The notes: a model not told the origin generated them from the letters alone. A stretch of DNA of 64,000 nt from Kitasatospora sp. MAA19 (GCF_029894125.1 NZ_JARXYZ010000020.1:78759-142758), one strand, 5' to 3'; shown: positions 19,621 through 29,133, counted from the stretch's first letter. Numbers and translations: made by a program.

Positions 19621-19930
19621 GAACCAAACCTTCCTTGCTTACGAATACGGCTTCACCAGGTGTTGACGGAGGTCGCACGTCGCGACCCGGAGAAAACCCC
19701 GCCGCTTGCGCAGTGGAATCAGCCGCTCTCCGGAGCCGGGCACGAAAGTGCTGGTCACACGGACGACCCGGAATCCGGGCCGCCCGCGACACCGATAACG
19801 GTGCGCGACGCTCCTGGTGCGGGCCCCTCGGAAGGGGCCTACGGCCGATGCCCCGCTGGTGCGGCCGGTCGGTGGGGTCTCCCCCGCCGCCGTCCCGGGA
19901 CATGGCACTCCGACCGAGTATACCGGTGGA
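19621..19930. other. Intergenic region between rarA and rpsD
   Basis: About 310 bp without a convincing gene. It should hold the rpsD promoter and leader (minus strand). The only clear structure is the hairpin GGCCCCT/AGGGGCC at 19822-19839, a plausible terminator for rarA. I cannot assign promoter boxes confidently. Confidence 0.5.
19822..19839 (-). terminator. Short GC hairpin downstream of rarA
   Basis: A 7-bp perfect stem (GGCCCCT/AGGGGCC) with a 4-base CGGA loop lies about 90 bp after the rarA stop on the minus strand. There is no U-tract. It may end rarA transcription before the rpsD promoter. Confidence 0.4.
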
Positions 19931-21328
19931 TCACCCGCCCTTGTGCTCGGGCTCCTGCTCAGGCTTCCGCTCGCTCCGGCGCTCCCCCCTGAGCCGGCCC
20001 CGCGTCCACTCCACGACGTCCGCGTACCGGGCCTCGCCACCGCGCCGGGTCGGCTGGTAGTAGTCCTTGCCGTGCACCGCGTCCGGCGCGTACTGCTGGG
20101 CCGCGATGCCCTCCGGCAGGTCGTGCGGGTACCGGTAGCCCTGGCCGTGGCCGAGCTTGCCCGCACCGCCGTAGTGCGCGTCCCGCAGGTGCGGCGGCAC
20201 CGCGCCCGCCAGACCCTGCCGGACGTCCGCCAGCGCCGCGTCGATCGCCAGGTAGGCCGCGTTGGACTTGGGCGCCAGGGCCAGCGCGATCGCCGCCTGG
20301 GACAGGATGATCCGCGCCTCCGGGAAGCCGATCAGGGCCACCGCCTGGGCCGCCGAGACGGCCGTCTGCAGCGCCGTCGGGTCGGCCAGGCCGACGTCCT
20401 CACTGGCCGAGATCATCAGCCGGCGGGCGATGAACCGCGGGTCCTCCCCCGCCTCGATCATCCGGGCCAGGTAGTGCAGGGTGGCGTCCACGTCGCTGCC
20501 CCGGATCGACTTGATCAGCGCGCTCGCCACGTCGTAGTGCTGGTCGCCGTCCTTGTCGTAGCGCACCGCCGCCTGGTTGACGGCCGTCTCCGTGGTGGCC
20601 AGCGTGATGGCCGCCTCGTCCTTCTCCAGCGCCGCCCCGGCTGCCGCCTCCAGCGTGGTGAGCGCCCGCCGGGCGTCCCCGCCGGCCAGCCGCACCAGGT
20701 GGTCCTCGGCCTCCGCGGTCAGCTCCAGCGCGCCGTCCAGGCCGCGCTCGTCGGCCACCGCGCGGCGCAGCAGGGCACGGATGTCCTCGTCGGTCAGCGA
20801 CTCCAGGGTGAGCAGCAGCGAGCGGGACAGCAGCGGGGAGATCACCGAGAAGTACGGGTTCTCGGTGGTCGCGGCGATCAGGGTGACCCAGCGGTTCTCC
20901 ACGGCCGGCAGCAGCGAGTCCTGCTGGGCCTTGGAGAAGCGGTGGATCTCGTCCAGGAACAGCACCGTCTCCCGGCCGGACATGCCGACCGCCCGCCGGG
21001 CACCGTCGATCACCGCCCGGACCTCCTTGACCCCGGCGGTGATCGCGGACAGCTCGACGAAGCGGCCCTCCACGGCCTGGCTGATCACGTGCGCCAGGGT
21101 GGTCTTGCCGGTGCCGGGCGGGCCCCACAGGATCACCGAGCTGGTCGCCGCCGGCCCGCGCGAGCCCCCGACGAGGCGCCGCAGCGGCGACCCGGGCTTC
21201 AGCAACTGCCGCTGCCCGGCCACCTCGTCCAGGGTGCGCGGGCGCATCCGTACGGCCAGCGGCGCCCGGCCGGGCTCCCTGGTCTGGCGTTCCTCGGCGG
21301 CGGCGGTGAAGAGGTCCGGTTCGTCCAC
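19931..21328 (-). CDS. rarA: Replication-associated recombination protein A (MgsA/WRNIP1 family AAA+ ATPase)
   Basis: A 465-aa AAA+ clamp-loader-like ATPase that acts at stalled replication forks. Walker A is WGPPGTGKTTLA near residue 70 and Walker B is LFLDEIHRFSK near 125, followed by sensor segments AATTENPYFSV and RSLLLTLE. The C-terminal MgsA tetramerisation domain includes VGLADPTALQ and NAAYLAIDAAL. The last ~25 residues are Arg/Glu-rich. It starts with GTG and the length is typical. Confidence 0.94.
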   Translation of the reverse strand: MDEPDLFTAAAEERQTREPGRAPLAVRMRPRTLDEVAGQRQLLKPGSPLRRLVGGSRGPAATSSVILWGPPGTGKTTLAHVISQAVEGRFVELSAITAGVKEVRAVIDGARRAVGMSGRETVLFLDEIHRFSKAQQDSLLPAVENRWVTLIAATTENPYFSVISPLLSRSLLLTLESLTDEDIRALLRRAVADERGLDGALELTAEAEDHLVRLAGGDARRALTTLEAAAGAALEKDEAAITLATTETAVNQAAVRYDKDGDQHYDVASALIKSIRGSDVDATLHYLARMIEAGEDPRFIARRLMISASEDVGLADPTALQTAVSAAQAVALIGFPEARIILSQAAIALALAPKSNAAYLAIDAALADVRQGLAGAVPPHLRDAHYGGAGKLGHGQGYRYPHDLPEGIAAQQYAPDAVHGKDYYQPTRRGGEARYADVVEWTRGRLRGERRSERKPEQEPEHKGG

Positions 21329-21392
21329 ACCGGAAGCCTATGCGAGGCCGCCGACACACCCACCCGGCCGGGGCAGGCCCACCGGACGGGCC

Positions 21393-22211
21393 CTAGTCGA
21401 GCCCGGCCGCGTGGTCCGGCACGTACTTCTGCAGGTCGCGCGGCGGCCGCTGGTAGCCGCGCGGAGCCGGGCGGGGCGGCAGGTCGACCTGCGGGGCGGT
21501 GATCTCGTGGTACGGCACGGTGGAGAGCAGGTGGGCGATCATGTTGATCCGGGCCCGGCGCTTGTCGTCGCTCTCCACCACGTGCCACGGCGAGTCCGGG
21601 GTGTCGGTGTAGACGAACATCTCGTCCTTGGCCCGCGAGTAGTCCTCCCAGCGGGTGATCGACTCGACGTCCATCGGGGAGAGCTTCCAGCGCTTCATCG
21701 GGTCCTCCAGCCGATCCCGGAACCGCCGCTCCTGCTCGGTGTCGCTCACCGAGAACCAGTACTTTCGCAGCAGGATGCCCGCCTCGATCAGCATCCGCTC
21801 GAAGGTCGGGCACTGGTGCAGGAACTGCCAGTACTCCTCGTCCGTGCAGAAGCCCATGACCCGCTCGACGCCGGCCCGGTTGTACCAGCTGCGGTCGAAG
21901 AGCACGATCTCCCCGGCGGCGGGCAGCTGCTCGACGTACCGCTGGAAGTACCACTGGGTCTTCTGCCGCTCGGTCGGGGTCGGCAGCGCCGCGACCCGGG
22001 CGATGCGCGGGTTCAGGTACTCCGTCACCCGCTTGATCGCGCCGCCCTTGCCCGCCGCGTCGCGCCCCTCGAAGACCACCACCAGCCGGGCGCCCTCGAC
22101 CCGCACCCACTCCTGGAGCTTCACCAGCTCCTCCTGGAGCCGCAGCAGTTCCCGCTCGTACGGCTTCCTCGCCAGTCGCTCCGGCTCCGCGGTCCGCTGC
22201 TCCTTGGCCAC
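21393..22211 (-). CDS. ppk2: Polyphosphate kinase 2
   Basis: A ~272-aa PPK2-family kinase that uses polyphosphate to phosphorylate nucleotides or runs the reverse reaction. Walker A is FEGRDAAGKGG, Walker B DRSWYNRAGVERVMGF, and the lid region contains KYWFSVSDTEQERRF. The domain order and length match single-domain class I PPK2 enzymes. Two GTG starts are possible. The inner one is chosen because GGAGG lies 7 bases upstream, while the outer one (ending at 22250) lacks a clear ribosome site. It lies 64 bp upstream of rarA on the same strand. Confidence 0.93.
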   Translation of the reverse strand: MAKEQRTAEPERLARKPYERELLRLQEELVKLQEWVRVEGARLVVVFEGRDAAGKGGAIKRVTEYLNPRIARVAALPTPTERQKTQWYFQRYVEQLPAAGEIVLFDRSWYNRAGVERVMGFCTDEEYWQFLHQCPTFERMLIEAGILLRKYWFSVSDTEQERRFRDRLEDPMKRWKLSPMDVESITRWEDYSRAKDEMFVYTDTPDSPWHVVESDDKRRARINMIAHLLSTVPYHEITAPQVDLPPRPAPRGYQRPPRDLQKYVPDHAAGLD

Positions 22212-22440
22212 CTGGGGTCCTCCGTCCGGCTGATGCTGATGAGCACTCACCGTAGGCGCTGGGCGCCGGTCGCGCAGGTCGGAGCGGGGACGGGGGTGGC
22301 CGGCCGGCCCGGCGCGGCAGCGGCGGCCCCCTGAACCGCCGCTGCCACGCTCCCCCGTCGGCTCGGCGCTGACGCCGAACGATCAACCTTGGCCCACACC
22401 TGCCAACCGGGTCCAATATCCCGTTCCATAACCTTGGGGC

Positions 22441-23358
22441 ATGGATGTCGACACCCGCCTGCTGCGCAGCTTCGCCGCGGTCTGCGACGAGGGACAGCTG
22501 ACCGCCGCGGCGGCCCGGCTGTTCGTCTCCCAGCCGACGCTCACCAAGCAGATCCGCCAGCTGGAGGCGCTGCTCGGGGTGGAGCTGTTCGAGCGCTCGC
22601 GGCGCGGCATGGCGCCCACCCCGGCCGGGCGGGCGCTGGCGGAGTACGCCGGGCCGATGCTGGCCGGCTGGGAGGACGCGCTGCGCGCCACCCGGGCGGC
22701 GGCCGCCGCGCAGGGCTCGGTGCTGCGGGTGGGATTCGAGGGCGGGATCATCAATCTGATGACCCGGAGCACCGTCTCCGACTTCGCCCGGCGGATGCCC
22801 GGCTGGCAGGTGGAGCTGCGGCAGAACAACTGGTTCGATCCGACCTCGGGCCTGGCCACCGGCGAGATCGACCTGACGCTCTGGCACGGCCCGCCGTGGC
22901 TGTCCGAGCACTACAACGTCGCCGTGCTCGGCCAGGAGGCGCGGGTCGCGGCGCTGCCGGCCGGGCACCGGCTGGCGGCCCGGGCCGAGCTGTGCGTCGA
23001 GGACCTGGTGGACGAACCGTTCGTGGCCATACCGCACGAGGCCGGGCACTGGCGCGAGTACTGGCTGGCGGCCCGGGAGCGGGGCGGGCGTCCGGTGCGG
23101 ATCGGCGCGGTGGCGCACAACACCGACGAGTGGCTGGCCGCGGTGGTGTGCGGTCAGGGCGTCGGCTTCGCACCGGAGGCGATGAGCCGGCTGGCCGTAC
23201 GGGATGACGTCGCGTACCGGCCGGTGCGGGGGCTCAGCCCGAGCCAGGTCGGGCTGTACTGGCCGAAGGACCGTGAACTCACGCCGGCGATGGCCGCGTT
23301 CGTGCGCAGCTGCCGGAGCACGGTGCCGTTCGGTCGGGTCGGCGCGGAGTCGGTGTAG
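22441..23358 (+). CDS. LysR family transcriptional regulator
   Basis: A 305-aa LysR-type regulator. The N-terminal winged helix-turn-helix (GQLTAAAARLFVSQPTLTKQIRQLE) spans about residues 17-60, and the rest is a periplasmic-binding-protein-like effector domain. The effector is unknown. It is divergent from ppk2 with a ~230-bp shared region, so it may control itself or ppk2, which is inference from position only. No Shine-Dalgarno precedes the ATG, so the message may be leaderless or poorly translated. Confidence 0.88.
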   Translation: MDVDTRLLRSFAAVCDEGQLTAAAARLFVSQPTLTKQIRQLEALLGVELFERSRRGMAPTPAGRALAEYAGPMLAGWEDALRATRAAAAAQGSVLRVGFEGGIINLMTRSTVSDFARRMPGWQVELRQNNWFDPTSGLATGEIDLTLWHGPPWLSEHYNVAVLGQEARVAALPAGHRLAARAELCVEDLVDEPFVAIPHEAGHWREYWLAARERGGRPVRIGAVAHNTDEWLAAVVCGQGVGFAPEAMSRLAVRDDVAYRPVRGLSPSQVGLYWPKDRELTPAMAAFVRSCRSTVPFGRVGAESV

Positions 23359-23410
23359 ACCGGGCGGCCTGGACCAGGGGAACCAGGCCGGGAGAACCGA
23401 ACCGGGGGAA

Positions 23411-23920
23411 CTAGACCGCCACGAAGGGCTCGGGATAGCGGCAGAGCCCGCGTGGAGCGCCGTCGTACGCGGGCAGCGGCAGCGCCTGGAAGTAGGCGTC
23501 CGGCACCTCGAACGGGCCGCTGACCTCGTGCCGCCCGGCCGCGCTGAAGCCGAACCGTCCGTAGTAGTCCGGGTCACCGAGGACGACCACGAGCCGCTCG
23601 CCCGCTTCCTCGGCCGCCGACAGCGCGGCCCGGACGACGAGTTCGCCGACGCCCTTGCGCTGCCACTCGGGCGCGACGGCGACCGGCGCGAGCGCGAGGC
23701 CCTCGCCGTCCTCGCCGACCCGCAGCCGGGTCAGCAGCGCGTGCCCGATCACCAGCCCGGCCTCGTCGACCGCGACCAGCGACAGCGCGGGCAGCCAGGC
23801 CGGATCGCGGCGCAGCGCGTCCACCAGGTCCGCCTCGTCCGGGCCGGGGAACGCGGCCATGTGAACGCGTCTGGTCGCCGGGGCGTCGTCCGGACATTCG
23901 ACCCTTGTCGTCACCTGCAT
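23411..23920 (-). CDS. GNAT family N-acetyltransferase
   Basis: A 169-aa single-domain acetyltransferase. The acetyl-CoA motif A is LAPVAVAPEWQRKGVGELVVRAAL, with the QRKGVG pyrophosphate loop. A later YYGRFGFSAAG segment is typical of YhbS-type enzymes. The substrate cannot be told from sequence. ATG follows GGGAGGG at 7 bases. It is transcribed on its own downstream of the aspS terminator. Confidence 0.88.
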   Translation of the reverse strand: MQVTTRVECPDDAPATRRVHMAAFPGPDEADLVDALRRDPAWLPALSLVAVDEAGLVIGHALLTRLRVGEDGEGLALAPVAVAPEWQRKGVGELVVRAALSAAEEAGERLVVVLGDPDYYGRFGFSAAGRHEVSGPFEVPDAYFQALPLPAYDGAPRGLCRYPEPFVAV

Positions 23921-23957
23921 GAGTCAACCCTCCCTGTGTCACACGTCGTCGTGGACC

Positions 23958-23989
23958 GGCCCCGGACGGTGGGTGGACCGTCCGGGGCC
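23958..23989 (-). terminator. Hairpin terminator after hisS-aspS
   Basis: GGCCCCGGACGGT pairs perfectly with ACCGTCCGGGGCC around a 6-base loop, 23 bp beyond the aspS stop codon on the minus strand. No clear U-tract. Confidence 0.7.
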
Positions 23990-24012
23990 GTTGAAGGTTA
24001 GCGGATCCGGTG

Positions 24013-25794
24013 TCAGGACTCGGACTTGGCGGCGTCCTCGCGCACCTTGGGCTTGGCGTCCACGCCGGCCTCCCGGCGCTGCGCCGGGGTGATCGGGGTC
24101 GGGGCGCCGGTCAGCGGGTCACCGCCGGTGGACGTCTTCGGGAAGGCGATGACGTCGCGGATGGTGTCGTACCCGCCGAGCAGCGTGACGATCCGGTCGA
24201 GGCCGAAGGCGACGCCACCGTGCGGCGGCGGGCCGTAGTTGAAGGCGTCCAGCAGGAAGCCGAACTGCGAGGCCGCCTCCTCCTCGGAGAGGCCGATCGC
24301 GTCGAACGCCCGCTTCTGCACCTCGCGCTGGTGGATACGGATCGAACCGCCGCCCAGCTCCGAGCCGTTGAGGACCAGGTCGTAGGCGTTGGACAGGGCC
24401 GAGCCCGGGTCGGTGTCGAAGGTGGCCAGCGACTCGGCGGTCGGGGCGGTGAACGGGTGGTGCACCGCGTGCCAGCCCTGGAACTCGCCCTTGTCGTCCT
24501 CGATCGGCTCGAACATCGGGAAGTCGACGACCCAGAGGAAGGCCCACTGCGACTCGTCGATCAGCTCGCAGCGGCGGCCGATCTCCAGGCGGGCGGCGCC
24601 CAGCAGCTCCTGCGAGGGGCGCTGCTTGCCGGCCGCGAAGAAGATCGCGTCGCCGTTCTTGGCACCCGCGGCGGCGGCCAGGCCGGCCAGGTGCTCCGCG
24701 GAGAGGTTCTTGGCGACCGGGCCGCGCAGCTCGCCGGTCTCGGCGTCGATGACGACGTAGGCCAGGCCGCGGGCGCCGCGCGCCTTGGCCCAGTCCTGCC
24801 AGGCGTCGAGCGCCTTGCGGGGCTGCGAGGCGCCGCCGGGCATCACCACGGCGCCGACGTACGGGGCCTGGAAGACGCGGAACTCGGTGCCCGTGAAGTA
24901 CTCGGTGAGGTCGGTGAGTTCCTGGCCGAAGCGGACGTCCGGCTTGTCGGAGCCGTAGCGGGCCATGGCGTCCGCGTAGGTCATCCGGGGCAGCGGGTTG
25001 GGGAGCTCGTAGCCGTGCACCTCGCGCCAGATCGAGCCGACGATCTTCTCGCCGAGGGCCAGGATGTCCTCCTGGTCGACGAACGAGGCCTCGATGTCGA
25101 GCTGGGTGAACTCCGGCTGCCGATCGGCGCGGAAGTCCTCGTCACGGAAGCAGCGGGCGATCTGGTAGTAGCGCTCCATGCCGGCCACCATCAGCAGCTG
25201 CTTGAACAGCTGGGGCGACTGCGGCAGCGCGTACCAGTGACCGGGCTGCAGGCGGACCGGGACGAGGAAGTCGCGGGCGCCCTCGGGGGTGGAGCGGGTG
25301 AGGTACGGCGTCTCGATGTCGAGGTAGTCGTTCTCCTCCATCACCCGGCGGATGATGTTGTTGACCTTGGAGCGCAGCCGCAGGCCCTTGGCCGGGCCCT
25401 CGCGGCGCAGGTCCAGGTAGCGGTAGCGCAGCCGGACCTCCTCGTTGACCGTGCCGGGCTCGTACTCGGCGACCGGGAACGGCAGCGGGGCGGCCTCGGA
25501 GAGGACCTCGATCTCGCTGACGACGACCTCGACCGCACCGGTCGGGATGTCGGGGTTCTCGTTGCCCTCGGGGCGCACCCGGACGTCGCCGACGACCTTG
25601 ACGCAGTACTCGGCGCGCAGGCCGTGCACCGAGTCCAGGTCGCGGACCACGATCTGCACGGTGCCGGAGGCGTCGCGCAGGTCGATGAAGGCGACACCGC
25701 CGTGGTCGCGGCGGCGGGCGACCCAGCCGGCCAGGGTGACGGTGGTGTCTGCGTGCTCCGGGCGGAGCGTGCCCGCGTCGTGCGTGCGGATCAC
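24013..25794 (-). CDS. aspS: Aspartyl-tRNA synthetase
   Basis: A 593-aa bacterial-type class IIb aspartyl-tRNA synthetase. The N-terminal OB fold (VARRRDHGGVAFIDLRD) reads the anticodon. Motif 2 is YQIARCFRDEDFRADRQPEF and motif 3 GVAFGLDRIVTLLGG near residue 545. The inserted GAD domain lies between them. Whether it also charges tRNA-Asn depends on whether the genome carries gatCAB and asnS, which is not visible here. The GTG start overlaps the hisS stop as GTGA, so hisS-aspS is one coupled operon. Confidence 0.97.
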   Translation of the reverse strand: MIRTHDAGTLRPEHADTTVTLAGWVARRRDHGGVAFIDLRDASGTVQIVVRDLDSVHGLRAEYCVKVVGDVRVRPEGNENPDIPTGAVEVVVSEIEVLSEAAPLPFPVAEYEPGTVNEEVRLRYRYLDLRREGPAKGLRLRSKVNNIIRRVMEENDYLDIETPYLTRSTPEGARDFLVPVRLQPGHWYALPQSPQLFKQLLMVAGMERYYQIARCFRDEDFRADRQPEFTQLDIEASFVDQEDILALGEKIVGSIWREVHGYELPNPLPRMTYADAMARYGSDKPDVRFGQELTDLTEYFTGTEFRVFQAPYVGAVVMPGGASQPRKALDAWQDWAKARGARGLAYVVIDAETGELRGPVAKNLSAEHLAGLAAAAGAKNGDAIFFAAGKQRPSQELLGAARLEIGRRCELIDESQWAFLWVVDFPMFEPIEDDKGEFQGWHAVHHPFTAPTAESLATFDTDPGSALSNAYDLVLNGSELGGGSIRIHQREVQKRAFDAIGLSEEEAASQFGFLLDAFNYGPPPHGGVAFGLDRIVTLLGGYDTIRDVIAFPKTSTGGDPLTGAPTPITPAQRREAGVDAKPKVREDAAKSES

Positions 25795-27053
25795 AGCTGC
25801 TTCTCCTTCAGGGTGGTGACGAGCGCGTCGAGGGCGACGGGGTTCTGCTCGCCGGTGGTCAGGTCCTTGAGCTGGACGACGCCGTCGGCGAGGTCCCGCT
25901 CCCCGGCGACGAGGGCGAAGCGGGCGCCGGATCGGTCGGCGGACTTCATGGCGTTCTTGATGCTCTTGACGCCGAAGGCCAGGTCGGTGGCGACGCCGGC
26001 CCGGCGCAGCTCGACGACCTTGGCGAACAGGACGTTCTTGGCCTCCTCGCCGAGCGCGACGGCGTACACGGAGGTGGCGGCGGGCAGGTCGAGGGCGGCG
26101 CCCTCGGCCTCCATCGCCAGGAAGGTGCGGTCCACGCCGAGGGCCCAGCCGACGGACGGCAGCGCCGGGCCGCCGATCATCTCGGACAGGCCGTCGTAGC
26201 GGCCGCCGCCGCCGATCGCGGACTGGGCGCCGAGGCCGTTGTGCACGAACTCGAAGGTGGTACGGGTGTAGTAGTCCAGGCCGCGGACCAGCTTCGGGTC
26301 GTCGACGAAGGCGACGCCGTTCGCGGTGAGCAGCTCGCGCACCTTCTCGTCGTACGCCTTGCACTCCTCGCACAGGTAGTCGCGCAGCCTGGGCGCCTCG
26401 ACGAGCTGGGCCTGCACCGACTCGCGCTTGTCGTCCAGGACGCGCAGCGGGTTGATCTCGGCGCGGCGGCGGGTGTCCTCGTCCAGGTCCAGTCCGGCCA
26501 GGAACTCGACCAGGGCGGCGCGGTAGACCGGACGGCACTGCTTGTCGCCGAGGCTGTTGAGCAGCAGCGAGTAGTCGCTCAGGCCGAGCGAGCGGAAGGC
26601 GTCGTCGGCGAGGATGATCAGCTCGGCGTCCAGCGCCGGGTCCTCGGCCCCGATCGCCTCGGCGCCGACCTGGGAGAACTGGCGGTAGCGGCCCTTCTGG
26701 GCCCGCTCGTAGCGGTAGTACGAGCCGGAGTACCAGAGCTTCACCGGCAGGTTGCCCTGCTTGTGCAGGTTGGCCTGGAGGGCGGCGCGCAGCACCGAGG
26801 CGGTGCCCTCCGGACGCAGCGCGAGCTCGTCGCCGCCGCGGGTGGTGAGGTTGTACATCTCCTTGCTGACGATGTCGGTGGACTCGCCGACGCCGCGGGA
26901 GAAGAGCTTCACGTCCTCGAAGACCGGGGTCTCGATGTAGCCGTACCCGGCCCGGCGGGCGGGCGCGGCGATGCGCTCGCGGATCGCCAGGAAGGTCGCG
27001 GAGCTGGGGGGCAGCAGATCGTAGGTGCCCTTGGGGGCGGTGAAGGTGCTCAA
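25791..27053 (-). CDS. hisS: Histidyl-tRNA synthetase
   Basis: A 420-aa class II histidyl-tRNA synthetase. PKGTYDLLPP opens the protein, motif 2 contains the YRYERAQKGRYRQFSQ segment, and LVRGLDYYTRTTFEF with GGGGRYDGL are the histidine-specific motifs. The C-terminal anticodon-binding domain follows. The TTG start is chosen because GGAAGAG lies 5 bases upstream and the product begins STFTAPKGTYD as expected. It is 11 bp after the metallo-hydrolase stop, giving an operon of metallo-hydrolase, hisS and aspS. Confidence 0.96.
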   Translation of the reverse strand: MSTFTAPKGTYDLLPPSSATFLAIRERIAAPARRAGYGYIETPVFEDVKLFSRGVGESTDIVSKEMYNLTTRGGDELALRPEGTASVLRAALQANLHKQGNLPVKLWYSGSYYRYERAQKGRYRQFSQVGAEAIGAEDPALDAELIILADDAFRSLGLSDYSLLLNSLGDKQCRPVYRAALVEFLAGLDLDEDTRRRAEINPLRVLDDKRESVQAQLVEAPRLRDYLCEECKAYDEKVRELLTANGVAFVDDPKLVRGLDYYTRTTFEFVHNGLGAQSAIGGGGRYDGLSEMIGGPALPSVGWALGVDRTFLAMEAEGAALDLPAATSVYAVALGEEAKNVLFAKVVELRRAGVATDLAFGVKSIKNAMKSADRSGARFALVAGERDLADGVVQLKDLTTGEQNPVALDALVTTLKEKQL

Positions 27054-27064
27054 CTTCTCTTCCG

Positions 27065-27772
27065 TCACATTCCTCGTCGCGGGAAAGCCGGGGCGCCGGC
27101 CGCCCCCGCTGCCTGTCGGAGGTAGGGGTTGGTGGCGCGCTCGCGGCCGATGGTGGTCTGTCCGCCGTGGCCGGAGAGGACCACGGTGGTGTCGTCGAGG
27201 GGCAGGCACACCCGGGCCAGCGACCGCATGATCGCCTCGCTGTCCCCGCCCGGGAGGTCGGTACGCCCGATGGAGCCGGCGAACAGCAGGTCGCCCGAGA
27301 ACAGCACCGGGGGGAGGTCCTCGGCACCGGGCGTCCGGAAGGTCACCGACCCCCCGGTATGGCCCGGGGCGTGGTCCACGGTGAGCTGCAGGCCGGCGAG
27401 CTCCAGCACGCCGCCGTCGGTGAGCTCGCGCACGTCGTCGGGCTCGCCGACGGTGAGTTCGCCCATCAGCTGGGTGCCCAGCGAGCGGCCGAGGGCCTTC
27501 TCCGGGTCGGACATCATGTACCGGTCCTCGGGGTGGATCCAGGCCGGGACACCGCGGGCGCCGCAGACCGGGACCACCGAGGCCACGTGGTCGATGTGGC
27601 CGTGCGTGAGCAGCACGGCGACCGGCTTGAGCCGGTGCTCGCGGACCATCTCCTCGACGCCGCGCGCCGCCTGGTGGCCGGGGTCGACGATGACGCACTC
27701 CTCGCCCGCCGCCGGAGCGACCAGGTAGCAGTTGGTGCCCCAGGCTCCAGCGGGGAATCCGGCGATGAACAC
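27065..27772 (-). CDS. MBL-fold metallo-hydrolase (glyoxalase II-like)
   Basis: A 235-aa metallo-beta-lactamase-fold hydrolase. The binuclear metal motif is THGHIDH near residues 55-61, with further ligands in HAPGHTGG, FSGDLLF and SGHGG. The fold and length resemble small glyoxalase II-like enzymes found beside hisS in actinobacteria. The substrate is unknown and a thioester is a guess from the family. The GTG start follows AAGGA at 5 bases. It leads the hisS-aspS operon. Confidence 0.9.
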   Translation of the reverse strand: MFIAGFPAGAWGTNCYLVAPAAGEECVIVDPGHQAARGVEEMVREHRLKPVAVLLTHGHIDHVASVVPVCGARGVPAWIHPEDRYMMSDPEKALGRSLGTQLMGELTVGEPDDVRELTDGGVLELAGLQLTVDHAPGHTGGSVTFRTPGAEDLPPVLFSGDLLFAGSIGRTDLPGGDSEAIMRSLARVCLPLDDTTVVLSGHGGQTTIGRERATNPYLRQAAGAAGAPAFPRRGM

Positions 27773-28045
27773 GCGCGTCCTTCGTGATGCGGTCGGCAGT
27801 GGCGGCTACGGGGTGTGACTGCCGGCGATGCGGCCGGCCGGTGGTGCGGCTACCAGTGATGTAGGGGCAGCCTACCGGCGGTGCGGGTCCGGTTGCGAAC
27901 CAGATGCCGGTGGCGGGCGCGGTTCGCACCGGCAGGTTCACCGCGTTCTTACAGGCCCGGTCCCTACACTTGGCCGCCGATGGATGCGATGATCCGCTTC
28001 GGTATCCCATCCACTTTTCCAGCACATCCGTAGGAGACACGGCCG

Positions 28046-28870
28046 GTGGTCAGCAGCGAACAGCGGCGGCGGCAGCTCGCCCGCGAGAAGTACGAGCGCC
28101 AGATGGAGCGCCGGAACGCGGCACGGACCGCGCGCAGGCGCCGCAACACGATCCTGGGCGCCTCGCTCGCCGTCGTGGTGCTGGCCGGCGGCGGCGCGCT
28201 GGTCGGCACCGGTGCGTTCAGCTCGGACGGCAAGGACAAGTCCGCCCAGGCCGCGTCCCAGAGCACCGAGCCGACCACCCCGACCCGCAAGCCGGTAGCG
28301 GGCTGCGCCGACCCGGCGCCGGGCGCGCCGAACGGCAAGCAGTGGCAGGCCGAGCCGGCGATGTCGGTCGACCCGGGCGCCTCGTACACCGCGACGCTGG
28401 AGACCAACTGCGGCAAGGTGACGATCGCGCTCGACGCGGCCAAGGCCCCGCACACGGTGAACTCCTTCGCCTTCCTGTCCGGCGAGAAGTACTTCGATCA
28501 CACCAAGTGCCACCGCCTCACCACCGACGGCATCTTCGTGCTGCAGTGCGGCGACCCGACCGCCAGCGCGACCGTCCCGGGCGGCACCGGTGGCCCCGGC
28601 TACAAGTTCGCGGACGAGAACCTGACCGGCGCGACCTACCCGGCGGGCACCGTGGCGATGGCCAACTCCGGTCCGGGGACCAACGGAAGCCAGTTCTTCC
28701 TGGTCTACAAGGACACCGGTCTGCCCCCGAGCTACACCCCCTTCGGCAAGATCACCGGCGGCCTGGACGTGGTCCAGAAGATCGCCGCCGCGGGCACCCT
28801 GGAGGGCGCCCCGGACGGCCACCCGATGGCCGACGTCACCTTCAACTCGGTGACCACCACGAAGGGTTGA
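28046..28870 (+). CDS. Membrane-anchored cyclophilin-type peptidyl-prolyl isomerase
   Basis: A 274-aa peptidyl-prolyl cis-trans isomerase. A strongly basic N-terminal stretch (residues 1-35) precedes one membrane helix (about 36-55). A Ser/Thr/Pro-rich linker and a cyclophilin domain from about residue 95 to the end follow. Conserved pieces are FFDHTKCHR-like YFDHTKCHRLT with the catalytic Arg, VLQCGDPT and GTNGSQFFLVY. The topology suggests the isomerase faces outside, where it would help fold exported proteins. GTG follows TAGGAGA. The upstream ~270 bp hold the promoter, divergent from the metallo-hydrolase operon. Confidence 0.9.
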   Translation: MVSSEQRRRQLAREKYERQMERRNAARTARRRRNTILGASLAVVVLAGGGALVGTGAFSSDGKDKSAQAASQSTEPTTPTRKPVAGCADPAPGAPNGKQWQAEPAMSVDPGASYTATLETNCGKVTIALDAAKAPHTVNSFAFLSGEKYFDHTKCHRLTTDGIFVLQCGDPTASATVPGGTGGPGYKFADENLTGATYPAGTVAMANSGPGTNGSQFFLVYKDTGLPPSYTPFGKITGGLDVVQKIAAAGTLEGAPDGHPMADVTFNSVTTTKG

Positions 28871-28880
28871 CCGATCCCGG

Positions 28881-28919
28881 GGCCGCCCGCGAAGGCGCCC
28901 GCGGCGCCTTCGCGCGGCC
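28881..28919 (+). terminator. Hairpin terminator after the cyclophilin gene
   Basis: GCGAAGGCGCC pairs with GGCGCCTTCGC around a CGC loop, extended by GGCCG/CGGCC. It begins 11 bp after the cyclophilin stop and separates it from the DUF349 gene. Confidence 0.7.
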
Positions 28920-29133
28920 CCGGCCCGAAATCGCCCGGCCCGGATGCGGACAGCACCGGGGCTGGTCGCCTATGTTGGCGTTGTATAGGGTGCCCGGACC
29001 CGCCTAGCCGTCACCCTCGGCAGCAAGACACGGCGGACGGGGACGGCGGACTCATCGGTCCGCCGCACATCAACTGTGGACGACGGACGCGCGCCGCCCC
29101 GGCGCGGGCGCGACGTCATGTGGAGGACGCGCT

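Noticed and set aside
22212..22250. Longer PPK2 starting at the outer GTG
   Set aside because: No ribosome site precedes it, while the inner GTG has GGAGG at 7 bases. The outer start stays possible.
24013..27327. One 1104-codon frame apparently fusing sequence upstream to aspS
   Set aside because: The N-terminal half is an out-of-frame reading of hisS. The real aspS begins at a GTG that overlaps the hisS stop.
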